Assembly: GCF_900113735.1 (NCBI RefSeq)
Contig: NZ_FOQM01000001.1
Span: 434,001-498,000 of the forward strand
From: Bradyrhizobium sp. Gha
Lineage (GTDB): Bacteria > Pseudomonadota > Alphaproteobacteria > Rhizobiales > Xanthobacteraceae
Direction of reading: 5' to 3'
DNA: 64,000 bases
The position numbers and the translations under genes are program-made. Each line of letters starts with the position of its first letter. The stretch's first letter is position 1. A model generated the notes under the pieces. The model made no database searches. It saw only the letters and a program-made list of their open reading frames with translations, and had not been told where the DNA came from. Shown piece after piece: positions 7,698 through 15,996 of the stretch.

Positions 7698-10046
7698 CTA
7701 CCATTTGAAAGCCGCGGCGATTTCGTAGGTTCGCGGCGCGCCCAGCAGGACCTGGTCGGGATAGAATGGGTCGCCCCAGATCGCATAGCGCCTGTCGGTG
7801 AAGTTGCGGACCCGGAAGGTCAGGCGAGCCTGGTCGACGGCATTGAAGACCGTCTTGGGGACGTCGACGAAGGCGTAGACATCGCCGACCGTGTAGGCAT
7901 TCATCGTCACCGTGTTGGCATCGCTGTTGTAGTGGTCGCCGACGTGGCGGCCGACGATGCCGAGCTCCACGGGCAACGACGTCGCGAAGCGCCAGGATGC
8001 GCCGGCATTGGCGACGATGCGCGGCACATTCGGCGGCGTGTTGCCGGAGAACGAGCCGCCGGCAAAATCATAGTCGGCATAGCGCGCATCGACATAAGCG
8101 ACGCTGCCCCAGAGACGCAAAGGCTCGATCGGGCGGATCGAGCCGGCGAGTTCGACGCCCTTGGACTCCTGCCGCCCCGCAATGTTGAGCGTCATGCCGC
8201 CGGCCGCCGCATAGACATTCTTGCGCAAGATGTCGTAGGTCGAAAACGACCACTCCGCCTTGTTGTCCCACAACACGTGCTTGACGCCGGTCTCGTAGGT
8301 GCGCGCGGTGGTCAGATCCAGATTCTGGGTCGGCGCGAGCAAGAAGATGTTGTTGGCCGAGATGTCGGCACCGGTGGCGTACTGGCTGAAAAAGGTCAGG
8401 CGGGGAACGGCTTCCCAGGTGTAGCCGATGCGACCGGTGACGGGCGCCCAGTCCTTTGTGAACGGGAAGCTCGCCTTCTCCAGGCCGTTGACGTCGGTTG
8501 AGTTGCGGTCGAGCCCGATATGCTCGACGCGCAGGCCGCCGATCAGCGAGAAGGTCCGCGTCAGCTTCAGCCGGTCCTCGAACGACAGCGCCTCGTTGTC
8601 GATGCGCGCCGTCTGCTGCTGCGTCGTGAGCGAGCCGTAGAAACCGCGCTCGGGATCGACCAGCGAGACGAAATCGTTCGGGAAGTTTGCCGCGCCCGGC
8701 CGGGCGAAGTCGAGGTAGCTCGACGACAGCGTCGTGACCATCAGGTTATCGAAGCCCGCGATGTTGGCGTCCCAGACCAGATCAGTGACGTTGCCGACGA
8801 GGCGCTGGCTGTGCGCGACATAGAAGCGCTCGCGATACACCTCGTTCCTGGTCGAATCGAACGCCTCGATCTCGTTGTTGAACCAGCTGCGCTCAGCGCC
8901 GTAAGCATAGGCTTGGCTCTTCAAAGTGAGGTCAGGCGCCAGCTTCAGCTCAAAACCGCCGCGCAGCCACACTTCCTGCGCCAGGTTTTTATTGTCGAGG
9001 ACATTGTAGTTCGTCTTGAAGGTACGGTCGTCGATCGCGACGGCTCCAAGGTCGGTTCTGTTGAAATAGCTGCCGGAGACGATGCCGCTCGTCGCGTGCG
9101 AACCGCTGAAGGCCTCCGACACCAGCGGCGCGCCCCAATAGGCTTTTGAACGGTCCTCGCGATACTCGATCGCGCCCCAGACCTTGAGGCTGTCGGAGAT
9201 GCGGTAATTGAGCTGGCCGGAGACGTCGAGTGTCTTGGTATTGGTGTCGTCGGCAAAGCCGTTGAGCGAGGACCGGCTGACGTCGAAACGGTAGTCTAGC
9301 CCCTGGACGCTCGTGCTGCCGCCGGAGCCATAATGCGCGCGCAAGGAATTCAGACAGTCATACGAAAAGTCAGCCTCGTTTTTGACGGGCCCGGTGTGCG
9401 GCTGCCTCGTGACGAAATTGATCGCACCGCCCGCGGCACCCTCGCCCGAGATCAGCGAGGCCGGACCTTTGAGGATTTCCACGGCTTCGAGATTGGCCGT
9501 GTCCATGATCCGCGAAGTCATGTTCTGCGGGCCGATCTTGATGCCGTTGTAGAGTGTGTTGATCTGGCTGTTGGTGAAGCCACGCATCGAGAACGCGGAC
9601 GGCTCGGCCGGATTGTCTCCCGCAGTGACCCCGACCGCGCCCTGAGCCACGTCGGAGACGGTTCGGTAGCCCTGCTCGCGGATGGTCTCGGCGGAAATCA
9701 CCTCGACAGTCGCAGGCGTCTCGCGCACGGTCAGGCCGAGGCGCGAGCCGCTCTCGGCAACGGCGTTGCTGTTGAGTGGCGTTGGCCCTGCGGAGTTCGG
9801 CGCGACCGGCTTGGACGCGGCCGATGCGATCGAGGGTCGCCGCACAGCCCTACGGCGCGCGCTCTCTGCACTCTGGCCGTTGGGTTTGGCCTGCTTGCGC
9901 GATTGCGGGGGCGACACCTCCACGGGCGGCAGCGGCTCGCGGGCCTGCTGCGCCAGGGCAGCTGTCATGTCGATGGCAGCGAAAGATGTGAGAGCGGCGG
10001 ACGCCAGCAAAAAGCGGCGCGCTCGCACAATACGGATGGAAGACAC
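7698..10046 (-). CDS. TonB-dependent outer-membrane receptor under B12 riboswitch
   Basis: A 782-residue outer-membrane receptor. A signal peptide covers about residues 1-32 (ending AALA). A plug domain follows from about residue 100 (TVEVISAETIREQGYRTVSD, FSMRGF, EILKGPASLISGEGAAGGAI), then a long beta-barrel ending in FKW with the usual terminal aromatic residue. By family it is a siderophore-type receptor (FhuA/FecA-like plug), not a classical short BtuB. However, a cobalamin riboswitch sits between this gene and its likely promoter, so B12 or a related corrinoid or cobalt complex is the likelier cargo (inference). The start codon is GTG at 10046 with AGGA upstream. A proline- and lysine-rich linker of about 60 residues separates signal and plug. 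The PepSY gene follows 12 bases downstream. Confidence 0.92.
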   Translation of the reverse strand: MSSIRIVRARRFLLASAALTSFAAIDMTAALAQQAREPLPPVEVSPPQSRKQAKPNGQSAESARRRAVRRPSIASAASKPVAPNSAGPTPLNSNAVAESGSRLGLTVRETPATVEVISAETIREQGYRTVSDVAQGAVGVTAGDNPAEPSAFSMRGFTNSQINTLYNGIKIGPQNMTSRIMDTANLEAVEILKGPASLISGEGAAGGAINFVTRQPHTGPVKNEADFSYDCLNSLRAHYGSGGSTSVQGLDYRFDVSRSSLNGFADDTNTKTLDVSGQLNYRISDSLKVWGAIEYREDRSKAYWGAPLVSEAFSGSHATSGIVSGSYFNRTDLGAVAIDDRTFKTNYNVLDNKNLAQEVWLRGGFELKLAPDLTLKSQAYAYGAERSWFNNEIEAFDSTRNEVYRERFYVAHSQRLVGNVTDLVWDANIAGFDNLMVTTLSSSYLDFARPGAANFPNDFVSLVDPERGFYGSLTTQQQTARIDNEALSFEDRLKLTRTFSLIGGLRVEHIGLDRNSTDVNGLEKASFPFTKDWAPVTGRIGYTWEAVPRLTFFSQYATGADISANNIFLLAPTQNLDLTTARTYETGVKHVLWDNKAEWSFSTYDILRKNVYAAAGGMTLNIAGRQESKGVELAGSIRPIEPLRLWGSVAYVDARYADYDFAGGSFSGNTPPNVPRIVANAGASWRFATSLPVELGIVGRHVGDHYNSDANTVTMNAYTVGDVYAFVDVPKTVFNAVDQARLTFRVRNFTDRRYAIWGDPFYPDQVLLGAPRTYEIAAAFKW

Positions 10047-10062
10047 GGTCCTGAACCTCGGC

Positions 10063-10083
10063 GTGACGTCAGTGGCACGTCAC
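10063..10083 (-). promoter_or_regulatory. Small hairpin in the TonB receptor leader
   Basis: GTGACGT and ACGTCAC form a perfect 7-base-pair stem with a 7-base loop in the 5' leader of the receptor mRNA. It ends about 17 bases before the GTG start and just upstream of the ribosome binding site. It may be part of the expression platform of the upstream riboswitch; this is inference from position only. Confidence 0.35.
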
Positions 10084-10107
10084 CGCGAACCAAGGTCCCA
10101 CCATCAG

Positions 10108-10182
10108 GCCGTCAGCCTTCCGATGAAGCCGAATGTCTGTACTCCCCGACCGACATCTTCGCGTGTGACCACGGCTGACGGC
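10108..10182 (-). promoter_or_regulatory. Alternative stem competing with riboswitch P1
   Basis: GCCGTCAGCC (10108-10117) and GGCTGACGGC (10173-10182) are perfect 10-base inverted repeats. The right arm contains GACGG at 10177-10181, which is also the closing P1 strand of the cobalamin riboswitch, pairing with CCGTC at 10345-10349. The two helices cannot form together, as expected for the switching helix of a riboswitch expression platform. Which state turns expression off is not determined here, because no clear terminator follows. Confidence 0.5.
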
Positions 10183-10349
10183 AGGTCTCCTGGCTCGCGG
10201 GTCGTGACCGCTTCGTCGCCTTCCCGGGACCGAGGACCCAGTGGCTTCTGACGAAGGATTCACCGCTTACAGTTGCGGGGGCAGCTACAGCATTGGGGAC
10301 AACGTCCCCGCACCGCATTCCCTTTTCATCCCCTTTCGGGGAAACCGTC
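10177..10349 (-). promoter_or_regulatory. Cobalamin riboswitch upstream of TonB receptor
   Basis: On the minus strand the RNA shows the ordered landmarks of the cobalamin riboswitch: GGGGATGAAAAGGGAATGCG, then GCTGCCCCCGCAACTGTAAG, then GCCACTGGGTCC, CCGGGAAGGC and finally the B12 box GCCAGGAGACCTGCC. A P1 helix can close between 10345-10349 and 10177-10181. The element lies 130 bases before the TonB receptor start and so should lower receptor and PepSY expression when adenosylcobalamin is plentiful. Confidence 0.93.
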
Positions 10350-10436
10350 CCAGCCATCTAGGATTACGGCGAAGACAGAGTCAATGTGCCAGGCGCGGCG
10401 CTACGCCACAGCGGCCAATTTCCTTGGGAGATCTGC

Positions 10437-11009
10437 ATGGAAGGCGAGACCTTCCTTTGGTTGATACGCCATGCCCCTGTAGACGGCGTCGCAGGGACCG
10501 TCCACGCGAATGATGCGCCGGCCGATCTCGGCGATCGCGCGCAGCTCGAGGCCCTGCGCCAGCGTCTGCCGCGGGATGCGGCGAGCTACGCCAGCCCGGC
10601 GCGTCGCACGGTTGAGACGGCACGGGCCCTGGGGCTTGAGCCTGAGCTGATGCCCGAATTCGGCGAGCAGGATTTTGGCGACTGGACCGGCCGCCGGCAT
10701 GACGCGCTCGCAGCCAGCGGGGCCGAAACCTATGCGCAGTTTTGGAGCGATCCGGCGCGCCGACGGCCACCTGGCGGAGAGAGCTTTGAGGATCAGGTCG
10801 CCCGCGTCCGGCGCGGACTTACGCCGATAGGTGCCGGCCCCGCAACGCTCGTCGTGCATTCCGGCACCATCCGCGCTGCGCTCTGCATCGCGCTCGGCTT
10901 GACGCCGCAAGCAGCTTTGCGCTTCGTGATCGATCCGCTGTCGCTGACCCGGATCGACCGGCTCGCGGCCGGCTGGCGCGTTGTGTCGGTCAATCAGCAG
11001 GTCAGCTAG
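10437..11009 (+). CDS. Histidine phosphatase family protein (CobC-like alpha-ribazole phosphatase)
   Basis: A 190-residue histidine phosphatase. The catalytic RHA motif is at LWLIRHAPVDG near the N-terminus; YASPARRTVETARAL, EQDFGDWTGR and VVHSGTIRAAL complete the phosphoglycerate-mutase-like active site. Within a cobalamin island the expected role is removal of phosphate from alpha-ribazole-5'-phosphate or adenosylcobalamin-5'-phosphate in the last steps of nucleotide-loop assembly. The ATG at 10437 has GGGAG upstream. It is divergent from the B12-riboswitch TonB gene, and its 3' end overlaps that of the converging cobT by 8 bases. Family membership is secure; the specific substrate rests on context. 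Confidence 0.85.
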   Translation: MEGETFLWLIRHAPVDGVAGTVHANDAPADLGDRAQLEALRQRLPRDAASYASPARRTVETARALGLEPELMPEFGEQDFGDWTGRRHDALAASGAETYAQFWSDPARRRPPGGESFEDQVARVRRGLTPIGAGPATLVVHSGTIRAALCIALGLTPQAALRFVIDPLSLTRIDRLAAGWRVVSVNQQVS

Positions 11010-12054
11010 CTCTGTCCGGCACATTGGCCTGCGCGAACGTCGCCATGTCATTGTGCAGCGCGCAGGCCGAACGCACCAGCGGCAGGGCGGTCGCGGCGCC
11101 CGACCCCTCGCCGAGCCGGAGATCGAGGCTGATCAGCGGCTGCACGTTCAGCGCGCGCAGCACCAGCCGATGCCCCTGTTCCGCCGACTGGTGTGACGGC
11201 AGCAGGAACGGCTGGCACGACGGGTTCAGCCGCACCGCCGCGAGCGCCGCAACCGAGACGATGAATCCATCGATCAGCACGGGAATTCGCGCTTGCGCGG
11301 CCGCGATGATGGCACCTGCGATCGCCGCGATCTCGAGACCGCCCACGGCGCACAGGATTTTTTCGGGCGCGGCGCCGGCCACGCCATGACGCGCGATCGC
11401 TGCATCGATCACGCGCGCTTTATGCACGCGCCCCGCCGCATCGACGCCGGTGCCATGGCCTGCGATCTCATCCGCGCTGATGCCGAGCAGGCTCGCGGCG
11501 ATCGCCGCAGACGTCGTGGTGTTGCCGATGCCCATCTCGCCAAAGATCAGGAGATCGGGTTGATCGGCCTTCGCTCGCGTGACTGCGCGCCGACCGGCCT
11601 CGAAGGCGAATGCCAGCTCGGCGAGCGTGAGCGCAGGCTGAACGCTGAAATCGCGCGTGCCGTGGCGCGGCTTGTCCGTGATGATATCGATCAACGGCTC
11701 TTGCGCCAGTGTTCCAGCGTCAACAACTTCAAGCTTCGAGCCGAGCTCGCGCGCCAGCACCGAGATCGCAGCGCCGCCTGAGGCAAAATTCGCCATCATC
11801 GCAATGGTGACGGCCTGCGGATAGGCCGAGACGCCCTGGGCGACAATGCCGTGATCACCGGCGAAGATGATGATCGGCACGCGTGCCGCGCGGGGGCATT
11901 CGGTTGCCTGCAAGCCCGCAAGCTCGATCGCGAGCTGCTCGAGCCGGCCGAGCGCACCCGTCGGCTTTGTCAGTTGCGCCTGCCGCGCGATCGCCGCGTC
12001 ACGATGAACAGCTGATGTCTCAGGGCACTCTTGAGTGATCCATTCGGGGAGCAT
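11002..12054 (-). CDS. cobT: Nicotinate-nucleotide--dimethylbenzimidazole phosphoribosyltransferase CobT
   Basis: A 350-residue cytoplasmic enzyme that joins 5,6-dimethylbenzimidazole to ribose-5-phosphate from nicotinate mononucleotide, forming alpha-ribazole phosphate, the B12 lower ligand. Family landmarks are TKPTGALGRLEQLA, IIFAGDHGIVAQGVSAYP, GEMGIGNTTTSAA and the C-terminal LRLGEGSGAATAL, whose glutamate (about residue 313) matches the catalytic base of Salmonella CobT. The start at 12054 has GAGG upstream; the frame is open further but without support. It is the last gene of the leftward block cobL-cobE-cobM-cobB-cobA-cobF-cobT, 10 bases after cobF. Not to be confused with the cobaltochelatase subunit that shares the name. 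Confidence 0.96.
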   Translation of the reverse strand: MLPEWITQECPETSAVHRDAAIARQAQLTKPTGALGRLEQLAIELAGLQATECPRAARVPIIIFAGDHGIVAQGVSAYPQAVTIAMMANFASGGAAISVLARELGSKLEVVDAGTLAQEPLIDIITDKPRHGTRDFSVQPALTLAELAFAFEAGRRAVTRAKADQPDLLIFGEMGIGNTTTSAAIAASLLGISADEIAGHGTGVDAAGRVHKARVIDAAIARHGVAGAAPEKILCAVGGLEIAAIAGAIIAAAQARIPVLIDGFIVSVAALAAVRLNPSCQPFLLPSHQSAEQGHRLVLRALNVQPLISLDLRLGEGSGAATALPLVRSACALHNDMATFAQANVPDRAS

Positions 12055-12064
12055 GCTGCCTCGC

Positions 12065-12814
12065 TTATGGCCTGCGTTTGAGAATATAAATGTCCATGAT
12101 CCAGCCGTGCCGCTCGCGCGCATCCCGCCGCGCCGTCACGATGCGCGGACCAATATCGGCCAGCGCGCCAGACATGATGATCTGATCGGCCATGCCGAGA
12201 TAGGCGCCCCACCAGATGTGAATTCTGTCAGGATCGAGCGACTGGAACGCGGTGCCGCCGTCGAGCATCACAACGACCGTATCGACGCCTTCAGGCCAGC
12301 CGCCTTCGCACAGGCGCCGTCCCGTCGTGACCAGGAATGGCTCACCGATGTCATTGAGCGGCAGCGCATGCGCCGCGCACAGCGCCTGGATCGAGGTGAT
12401 GCCGGGCACCACCTCGATTTTTGGCAAGGGATCGAGCCGCCGCGCGATGCGCAGCGAGGAATCGTAGAGCGAGGGATCGCCCCAGATCAGCAGCGCGACC
12501 TTGCCGTCACCGCCCAGATGATCGGCGATCGTCTGCGACCAGGTGGCGGCGACCGCATCGTGCCAATCGTCCACGCCCTTGCGATAGTCGGCTTCTCGCG
12601 CGTCGCGCACGGGAAGATCGAATTCGGCAATGCGCGTGATGGCGTTGGTGAGCACGTCGGCGCAAATCGTTCGTCTGAGATCGGCGAGATCAGACTTCGC
12701 GGTGCCCTTGCGCGGGATCAGCACGAGGTCGGCAGCGTTGATGGCTTGAACAGCCGCGCGTGTGAGCTGCGCGGGATCACCGCAACCGATGCCGATCAGC
12801 GAGAGCGTCATCAT
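12065..12814 (-). CDS. cobF: Precorrin-6A synthase (deacetylating) CobF
   Basis: A 249-residue S-adenosylmethionine-dependent methyltransferase of the aerobic pathway. CobF methylates C1 of precorrin-5 and releases the extruded two-carbon unit as acetate, giving precorrin-6A. The N-terminus LSLIGIGCGDPAQLT is the SAM-binding P-loop of tetrapyrrole methylases; LLIWGDPSLYDSSLRIARRL and VVPGITSIQAL are conserved in the family. It occurs only in oxygen-dependent B12 producers, agreeing with the cobG gene nearby. Its ATG overlaps the cobA stop by four bases. Confidence 0.95.
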   Translation of the reverse strand: MMTLSLIGIGCGDPAQLTRAAVQAINAADLVLIPRKGTAKSDLADLRRTICADVLTNAITRIAEFDLPVRDAREADYRKGVDDWHDAVAATWSQTIADHLGGDGKVALLIWGDPSLYDSSLRIARRLDPLPKIEVVPGITSIQALCAAHALPLNDIGEPFLVTTGRRLCEGGWPEGVDTVVVMLDGGTAFQSLDPDRIHIWWGAYLGMADQIIMSGALADIGPRIVTARRDARERHGWIMDIYILKRRP

Positions 12815-13542
12815 GACGATCCGCCCTCCGCCAGCGCGCCGAACATGATGACGGCCGCCGTGGACGCCGCGCCGCCGCGCGCGAGTTGCGCGGCCAGCTC
12901 GGCGATTGTGGTGCGCACTATCAGCTGGTCGGCGCGGCCAAGCGATTCCGCGAACAGTGCCGGAGTGTCAGGTGAGAGGCCGTGCTCGATCAATTTCGCG
13001 ACCAGCGCCGGAAAGGTGCGTCGGCCCATATAGACCACCGTCGTCGCATCCCGATCGGCCAGCGCCGCCCAGTTTAGATTTGGCGGCAGCTCGCCCGTGA
13101 CATCGGCCCCGGTCACGAACTGCACCCGGCGCGAGGTGTGGCGGCGCGTTAAGGGAATGCCGGCTTGCGCGGCGGCCACGCAGGCCGAAGTGACGCCGGG
13201 GATGATCTCGTAGCCGATGCCCGCCTCGCGCAGCGTCTCCAATTCCTCCTCGAGCCGGCCAAAGATGCCGGCGTCGCCCGACTTCAACCGCACGACGCGG
13301 ACCCCGGTGGCGGCATAATCGACCAGCAGCCGATTGACGTGGTGCTGCTTGGTCGAGGGACGCCCTGCCCGTTTGCCGACCGCGACGAGATTGGCGCCGG
13401 GCCGCGCCAGATCGAGAATCGCGCCGGAGGCGAGATCGTCATAGAGCACGACGTCGGCCTCGCGCAGCCGCGCGGCGCCCTTGAGCGTGAGAAGCTCGGG
13501 ATCGCCGGGGCCGGCGGAGACGAAGGAGACAAAGCCGCTCAC
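12811..13542 (-). CDS. cobA: Uroporphyrinogen-III C-methyltransferase
   Basis: A 243-residue enzyme (SUMT) that methylates uroporphyrinogen III at C2 and C7 to precorrin-2, the committed step to corrinoids and siroheme. Diagnostic motifs are VSAGPGDPELLTLKGAARL, VLYDDLAS, GKRAGRPSTKQHHVNRLL, RLKSGDAGIFGR and PGVTSACVAAAQAGIPLTRR. It lacks the CysG dehydrogenase/ferrochelatase N-terminal domain, so it is the stand-alone corrinoid type. It overlaps cobF and cobB by four bases at its ends, which indicates translational coupling. Confidence 0.96.
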   Translation of the reverse strand: MSGFVSFVSAGPGDPELLTLKGAARLREADVVLYDDLASGAILDLARPGANLVAVGKRAGRPSTKQHHVNRLLVDYAATGVRVVRLKSGDAGIFGRLEEELETLREAGIGYEIIPGVTSACVAAAQAGIPLTRRHTSRRVQFVTGADVTGELPPNLNWAALADRDATTVVYMGRRTFPALVAKLIEHGLSPDTPALFAESLGRADQLIVRTTIAELAAQLARGGAASTAAVIMFGALAEGGSS

Positions 13543-14849
13543 CGGTCCTCCGCGATCAGATGGAAGAACGTGCCGGTGGCGTGGCCGCGCCGCGAGCCGG
13601 TCTCGGCGATGACGGCACCGGCTGCGTCGTGCACCACCGCCAGCGGCGCATCGGGCTGGGCGAGGATCGTCGAATAGTGGAATTCATGCCCGCGCAGCCG
13701 CGCGCCGGCCTGATGGCCCGGCATCGGCCCGGAGAGCGTGGCGAGACGATAGCCCAGATGCATGCGGCGCTTGGCAAAGCTCGTCTCCAGTCCGAGCAGA
13801 CCCGTCATCTCATGCCTGACACCGTCGGCGTCGGTCAAAGCGGCGCCCAGCACCATATAGCCACCGCATTCGCCGTGCACCGGCCGTGTCTCGGCGAAAC
13901 TGCGCAAGCCGCCGCGGAAGCGCGCATTGGCGGCAATCTTGCCGGCATGAAGCTCGGGATAGCCGCCGGGCAGCCAGCAGACATCGGCGTCCGCATCCGG
14001 CGCTTCATCGGCGAGCGGCGAGAATGTCGAGATCTCCGCGCCGGCCGCGCGCCAGGCTTCCAGCATGTGCGGGTAGACGAAGGAGAATGCGGCATCGCGG
14101 GCAAGTGCGATACGCTGGCCGGGCGGCGTCACGTTCAGGCCATCGGTGGCTGATCGCACCGACCAGTCGGCAGCCGAGCGCAGCACCGCATCGAGATCGA
14201 CATGCTCGGCGACGAAGCGCGCGGCCTCGTCGATCAACTTTCCGATCTCCGCCTGCTCTTCGGCCTGCACCAGGCCGAGATGCCGTTTCGGCAGGCTGAT
14301 CTCGGCATGGCGCGGCAGCGCGCCGAACACGGCGATGCCGACCTCGTTGAGTGCACGCCGCACGAGGTCTTCATGGCGCGGGCTCGCCACGCGATTGAGC
14401 ACGACGCCGGCAAGGCGCACGCCGGCGCGGTAATCGCGCAGGCCCGCCGCGATCGCCGCCGCAGTCTGCGCCTGTCCGGAGGGATCGATCACCAAAACCA
14501 CTGGCCAGCCCAGCATCTCCGCGATGTCAGCGGTGGCGCCGGTGCCGGAGACACCGCGCGCGGCAACGCCGTCGAACAGGCCCATCGAGCCCTCGGCGAG
14601 CACGACGTCGGCATCGCTGCCGCGGCTGACGAGATGCGCGATGGTCGCGCGGTCCATCGCCCAGCTGTCGACATTGACCGAGGCGCGGCTCGTGGCCGCG
14701 GCATGGAAGGCCGGATCGATGTAGTCGGGGCCGCTCTTGAAGCACTGCACCTTCAATCCACGACTGCGCCAGGCGCGCGCGAGCGCCAGGGTCAGCGTGG
14801 TCTTGCCGACGCCGGAGGCCGGCGCGGAGATGACGAGGCCGGCCGGCAT
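13539..14849 (-). CDS. cobB: Hydrogenobyrinic (cobyrinic) acid a,c-diamide synthase CobB
   Basis: A 436-residue glutamine-dependent ATP amidotransferase that amidates the a and c carboxylates of hydrogenobyrinic acid before cobalt insertion. The N-terminal ATP domain has the P-loop ISAPASGVGKTTLTLALA. The C-terminal glutaminase domain carries the nucleophilic cysteine in VHGECGGYMVLG and a catalytic histidine in GHEFHYS. Two starts are possible: ATG at 14849, overlapping the cobM stop as TGATG, or GTG one codon earlier at 14852. It lies in the leftward cob operon between cobM and cobA. Confidence 0.95.
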   Translation of the reverse strand: MPAGLVISAPASGVGKTTLTLALARAWRSRGLKVQCFKSGPDYIDPAFHAAATSRASVNVDSWAMDRATIAHLVSRGSDADVVLAEGSMGLFDGVAARGVSGTGATADIAEMLGWPVVLVIDPSGQAQTAAAIAAGLRDYRAGVRLAGVVLNRVASPRHEDLVRRALNEVGIAVFGALPRHAEISLPKRHLGLVQAEEQAEIGKLIDEAARFVAEHVDLDAVLRSAADWSVRSATDGLNVTPPGQRIALARDAAFSFVYPHMLEAWRAAGAEISTFSPLADEAPDADADVCWLPGGYPELHAGKIAANARFRGGLRSFAETRPVHGECGGYMVLGAALTDADGVRHEMTGLLGLETSFAKRRMHLGYRLATLSGPMPGHQAGARLRGHEFHYSTILAQPDAPLAVVHDAAGAVIAETGSRRGHATGTFFHLIAEDR

Positions 14850-15631
14850 CACGGCGCCTCCGGATAGCGCGGCTCGGCGCCAACAGGCCGATAGCGGCGA
14901 TCATAGTCGGCAGCATAGAGCCTGCTCTCGTCAAACTCCGCAGCGCCAAGCGTCTTGCCGACCAGGATCAAGGCGGTGCGCTCCATCTCGCTGCCGACGG
15001 CGCCCTCGAGCGTTGCCAGCGTGGCGCGAATGATGCGCTGGTCCGGCCAGCTCGCGCGCCAGACGATGGCGACCGGACAGCCGGCACCGTAGTGCGGCGT
15101 GAGCTCGGCGACGACCTTGTCGAGCAGATGGATCGACAAATGAATCGCGAGCACCGCGCCCGTCGCGGCGAATGCGGCAAGCTTCTCGCCATCCGGCATC
15201 GCACTTGCGCGGCCCGGCGTGCGCGTCAGCACGACCGACTGGGCGAGACCCGGCAAGGTCAGCTCGGCTTCGAGGGCGGCGGCGGCTGCGGAGAAGGACG
15301 GCACCCCGGGCGTGACCGTGAAGGGAATCCCGAGCGCGCGCAGCCGGCGAAGCTGCTCGCCCATCGCCGACCAGATCGAGAGATCGCCCGAATGCAGCCG
15401 AGCGACGTCCTTGCCCTCCGCATGCGCGGCGCCGATCTCGGCGATGATCTCCTCGAGCGACAGCGGCGCCGTGTTGACGATACGCGCACCTGGCGGGCAA
15501 TGCGCCAACACGCCTTCGGGCACCAGCGAGCCGGCATAGAGACAGACCGGACAGGCCGCGATCAAGTCCCGGCCACGCAGCGTCAGTAAGTCCGGAGCGC
15601 CCGGCCCGGCGCCGATGAAATGCACCGTCAT
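14849..15631 (-). CDS. cobM: Precorrin-4 C11-methyltransferase CobM
   Basis: A 260-residue tetrapyrrole methylase that methylates C11 of precorrin-4 to give precorrin-5. The start is the [20 protein letters not shown] segment, with the SAM-binding loop at its head. [35 protein letters not shown] and [20 protein letters not shown] are strongly conserved in CobM/CbiF. The frame is open well beyond the real start, into cobE and cobL, but the ATG at 15631 is supported by homology and a four-base overlap with the cobE stop. Confidence 0.95.
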   Translation of the reverse strand: MTVHFIGAGPGAPDLLTLRGRDLIAACPVCLYAGSLVPEGVLAHCPPGARIVNTAPLSLEEIIAEIGAAHAEGKDVARLHSGDLSIWSAMGEQLRRLRALGIPFTVTPGVPSFSAAAAALEAELTLPGLAQSVVLTRTPGRASAMPDGEKLAAFAATGAVLAIHLSIHLLDKVVAELTPHYGAGCPVAIVWRASWPDQRIIRATLATLEGAVGSEMERTALILVGKTLGAAEFDESRLYAADYDRRYRPVGAEPRYPEAP

Positions 15632-15996
15632 GGGCCGTCTCCTTCGGCGATCGCAGCCGTCGCGGTGCGATCCTGCGAGATCGCGCGTGTCCCTATCAAT
15701 CGCGCGCCCGGCCCGGCAGCAGCTAGCGCCGCCGCTTCGGCAACCGATCCTGTACCGAATTTTTCGGCGACCAGCTCCGATTGCGTCGGCGTGTCGATGC
15801 GAGCCAATATGTCGGCCGGAACCGCCTTGATCGGAACGCCACATTCCAGCGCGAGCAGTCTCAACGCCTCCGCATCGGCCTTCTCGCTGACAGTTGCCAC
15901 GGCGGTGAGACCTTCGTGACCGCCGGCCGCCATCAGCGCCTCGCGCAGCGAGCCCAGCGTCACACCCTGCCTGAATCCGAGCCCGGCGACTTTCAT
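15628..15996 (-). CDS. cobE: CobE / CbiG C-terminal-domain protein
   Basis: A 122-residue protein starting [20 protein letters not shown], with [20 protein letters not shown] and [19 protein letters not shown], matching the stand-alone C-terminal domain of CbiG known as CobE in Pseudomonas denitrificans. In anaerobic CbiG this region accompanies ring contraction and deacylation; the exact job of CobE in the aerobic pathway is not established. It overlaps cobM by four bases downstream and cobL by four bases upstream, so it is expressed in step with those methylases. Confidence 0.88.
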   Translation of the reverse strand: MKVAGLGFRQGVTLGSLREALMAAGGHEGLTAVATVSEKADAEALRLLALECGVPIKAVPADILARIDTPTQSELVAEKFGTGSVAEAAALAAAGPGARLIGTRAISQDRTATAAIAEGDGP

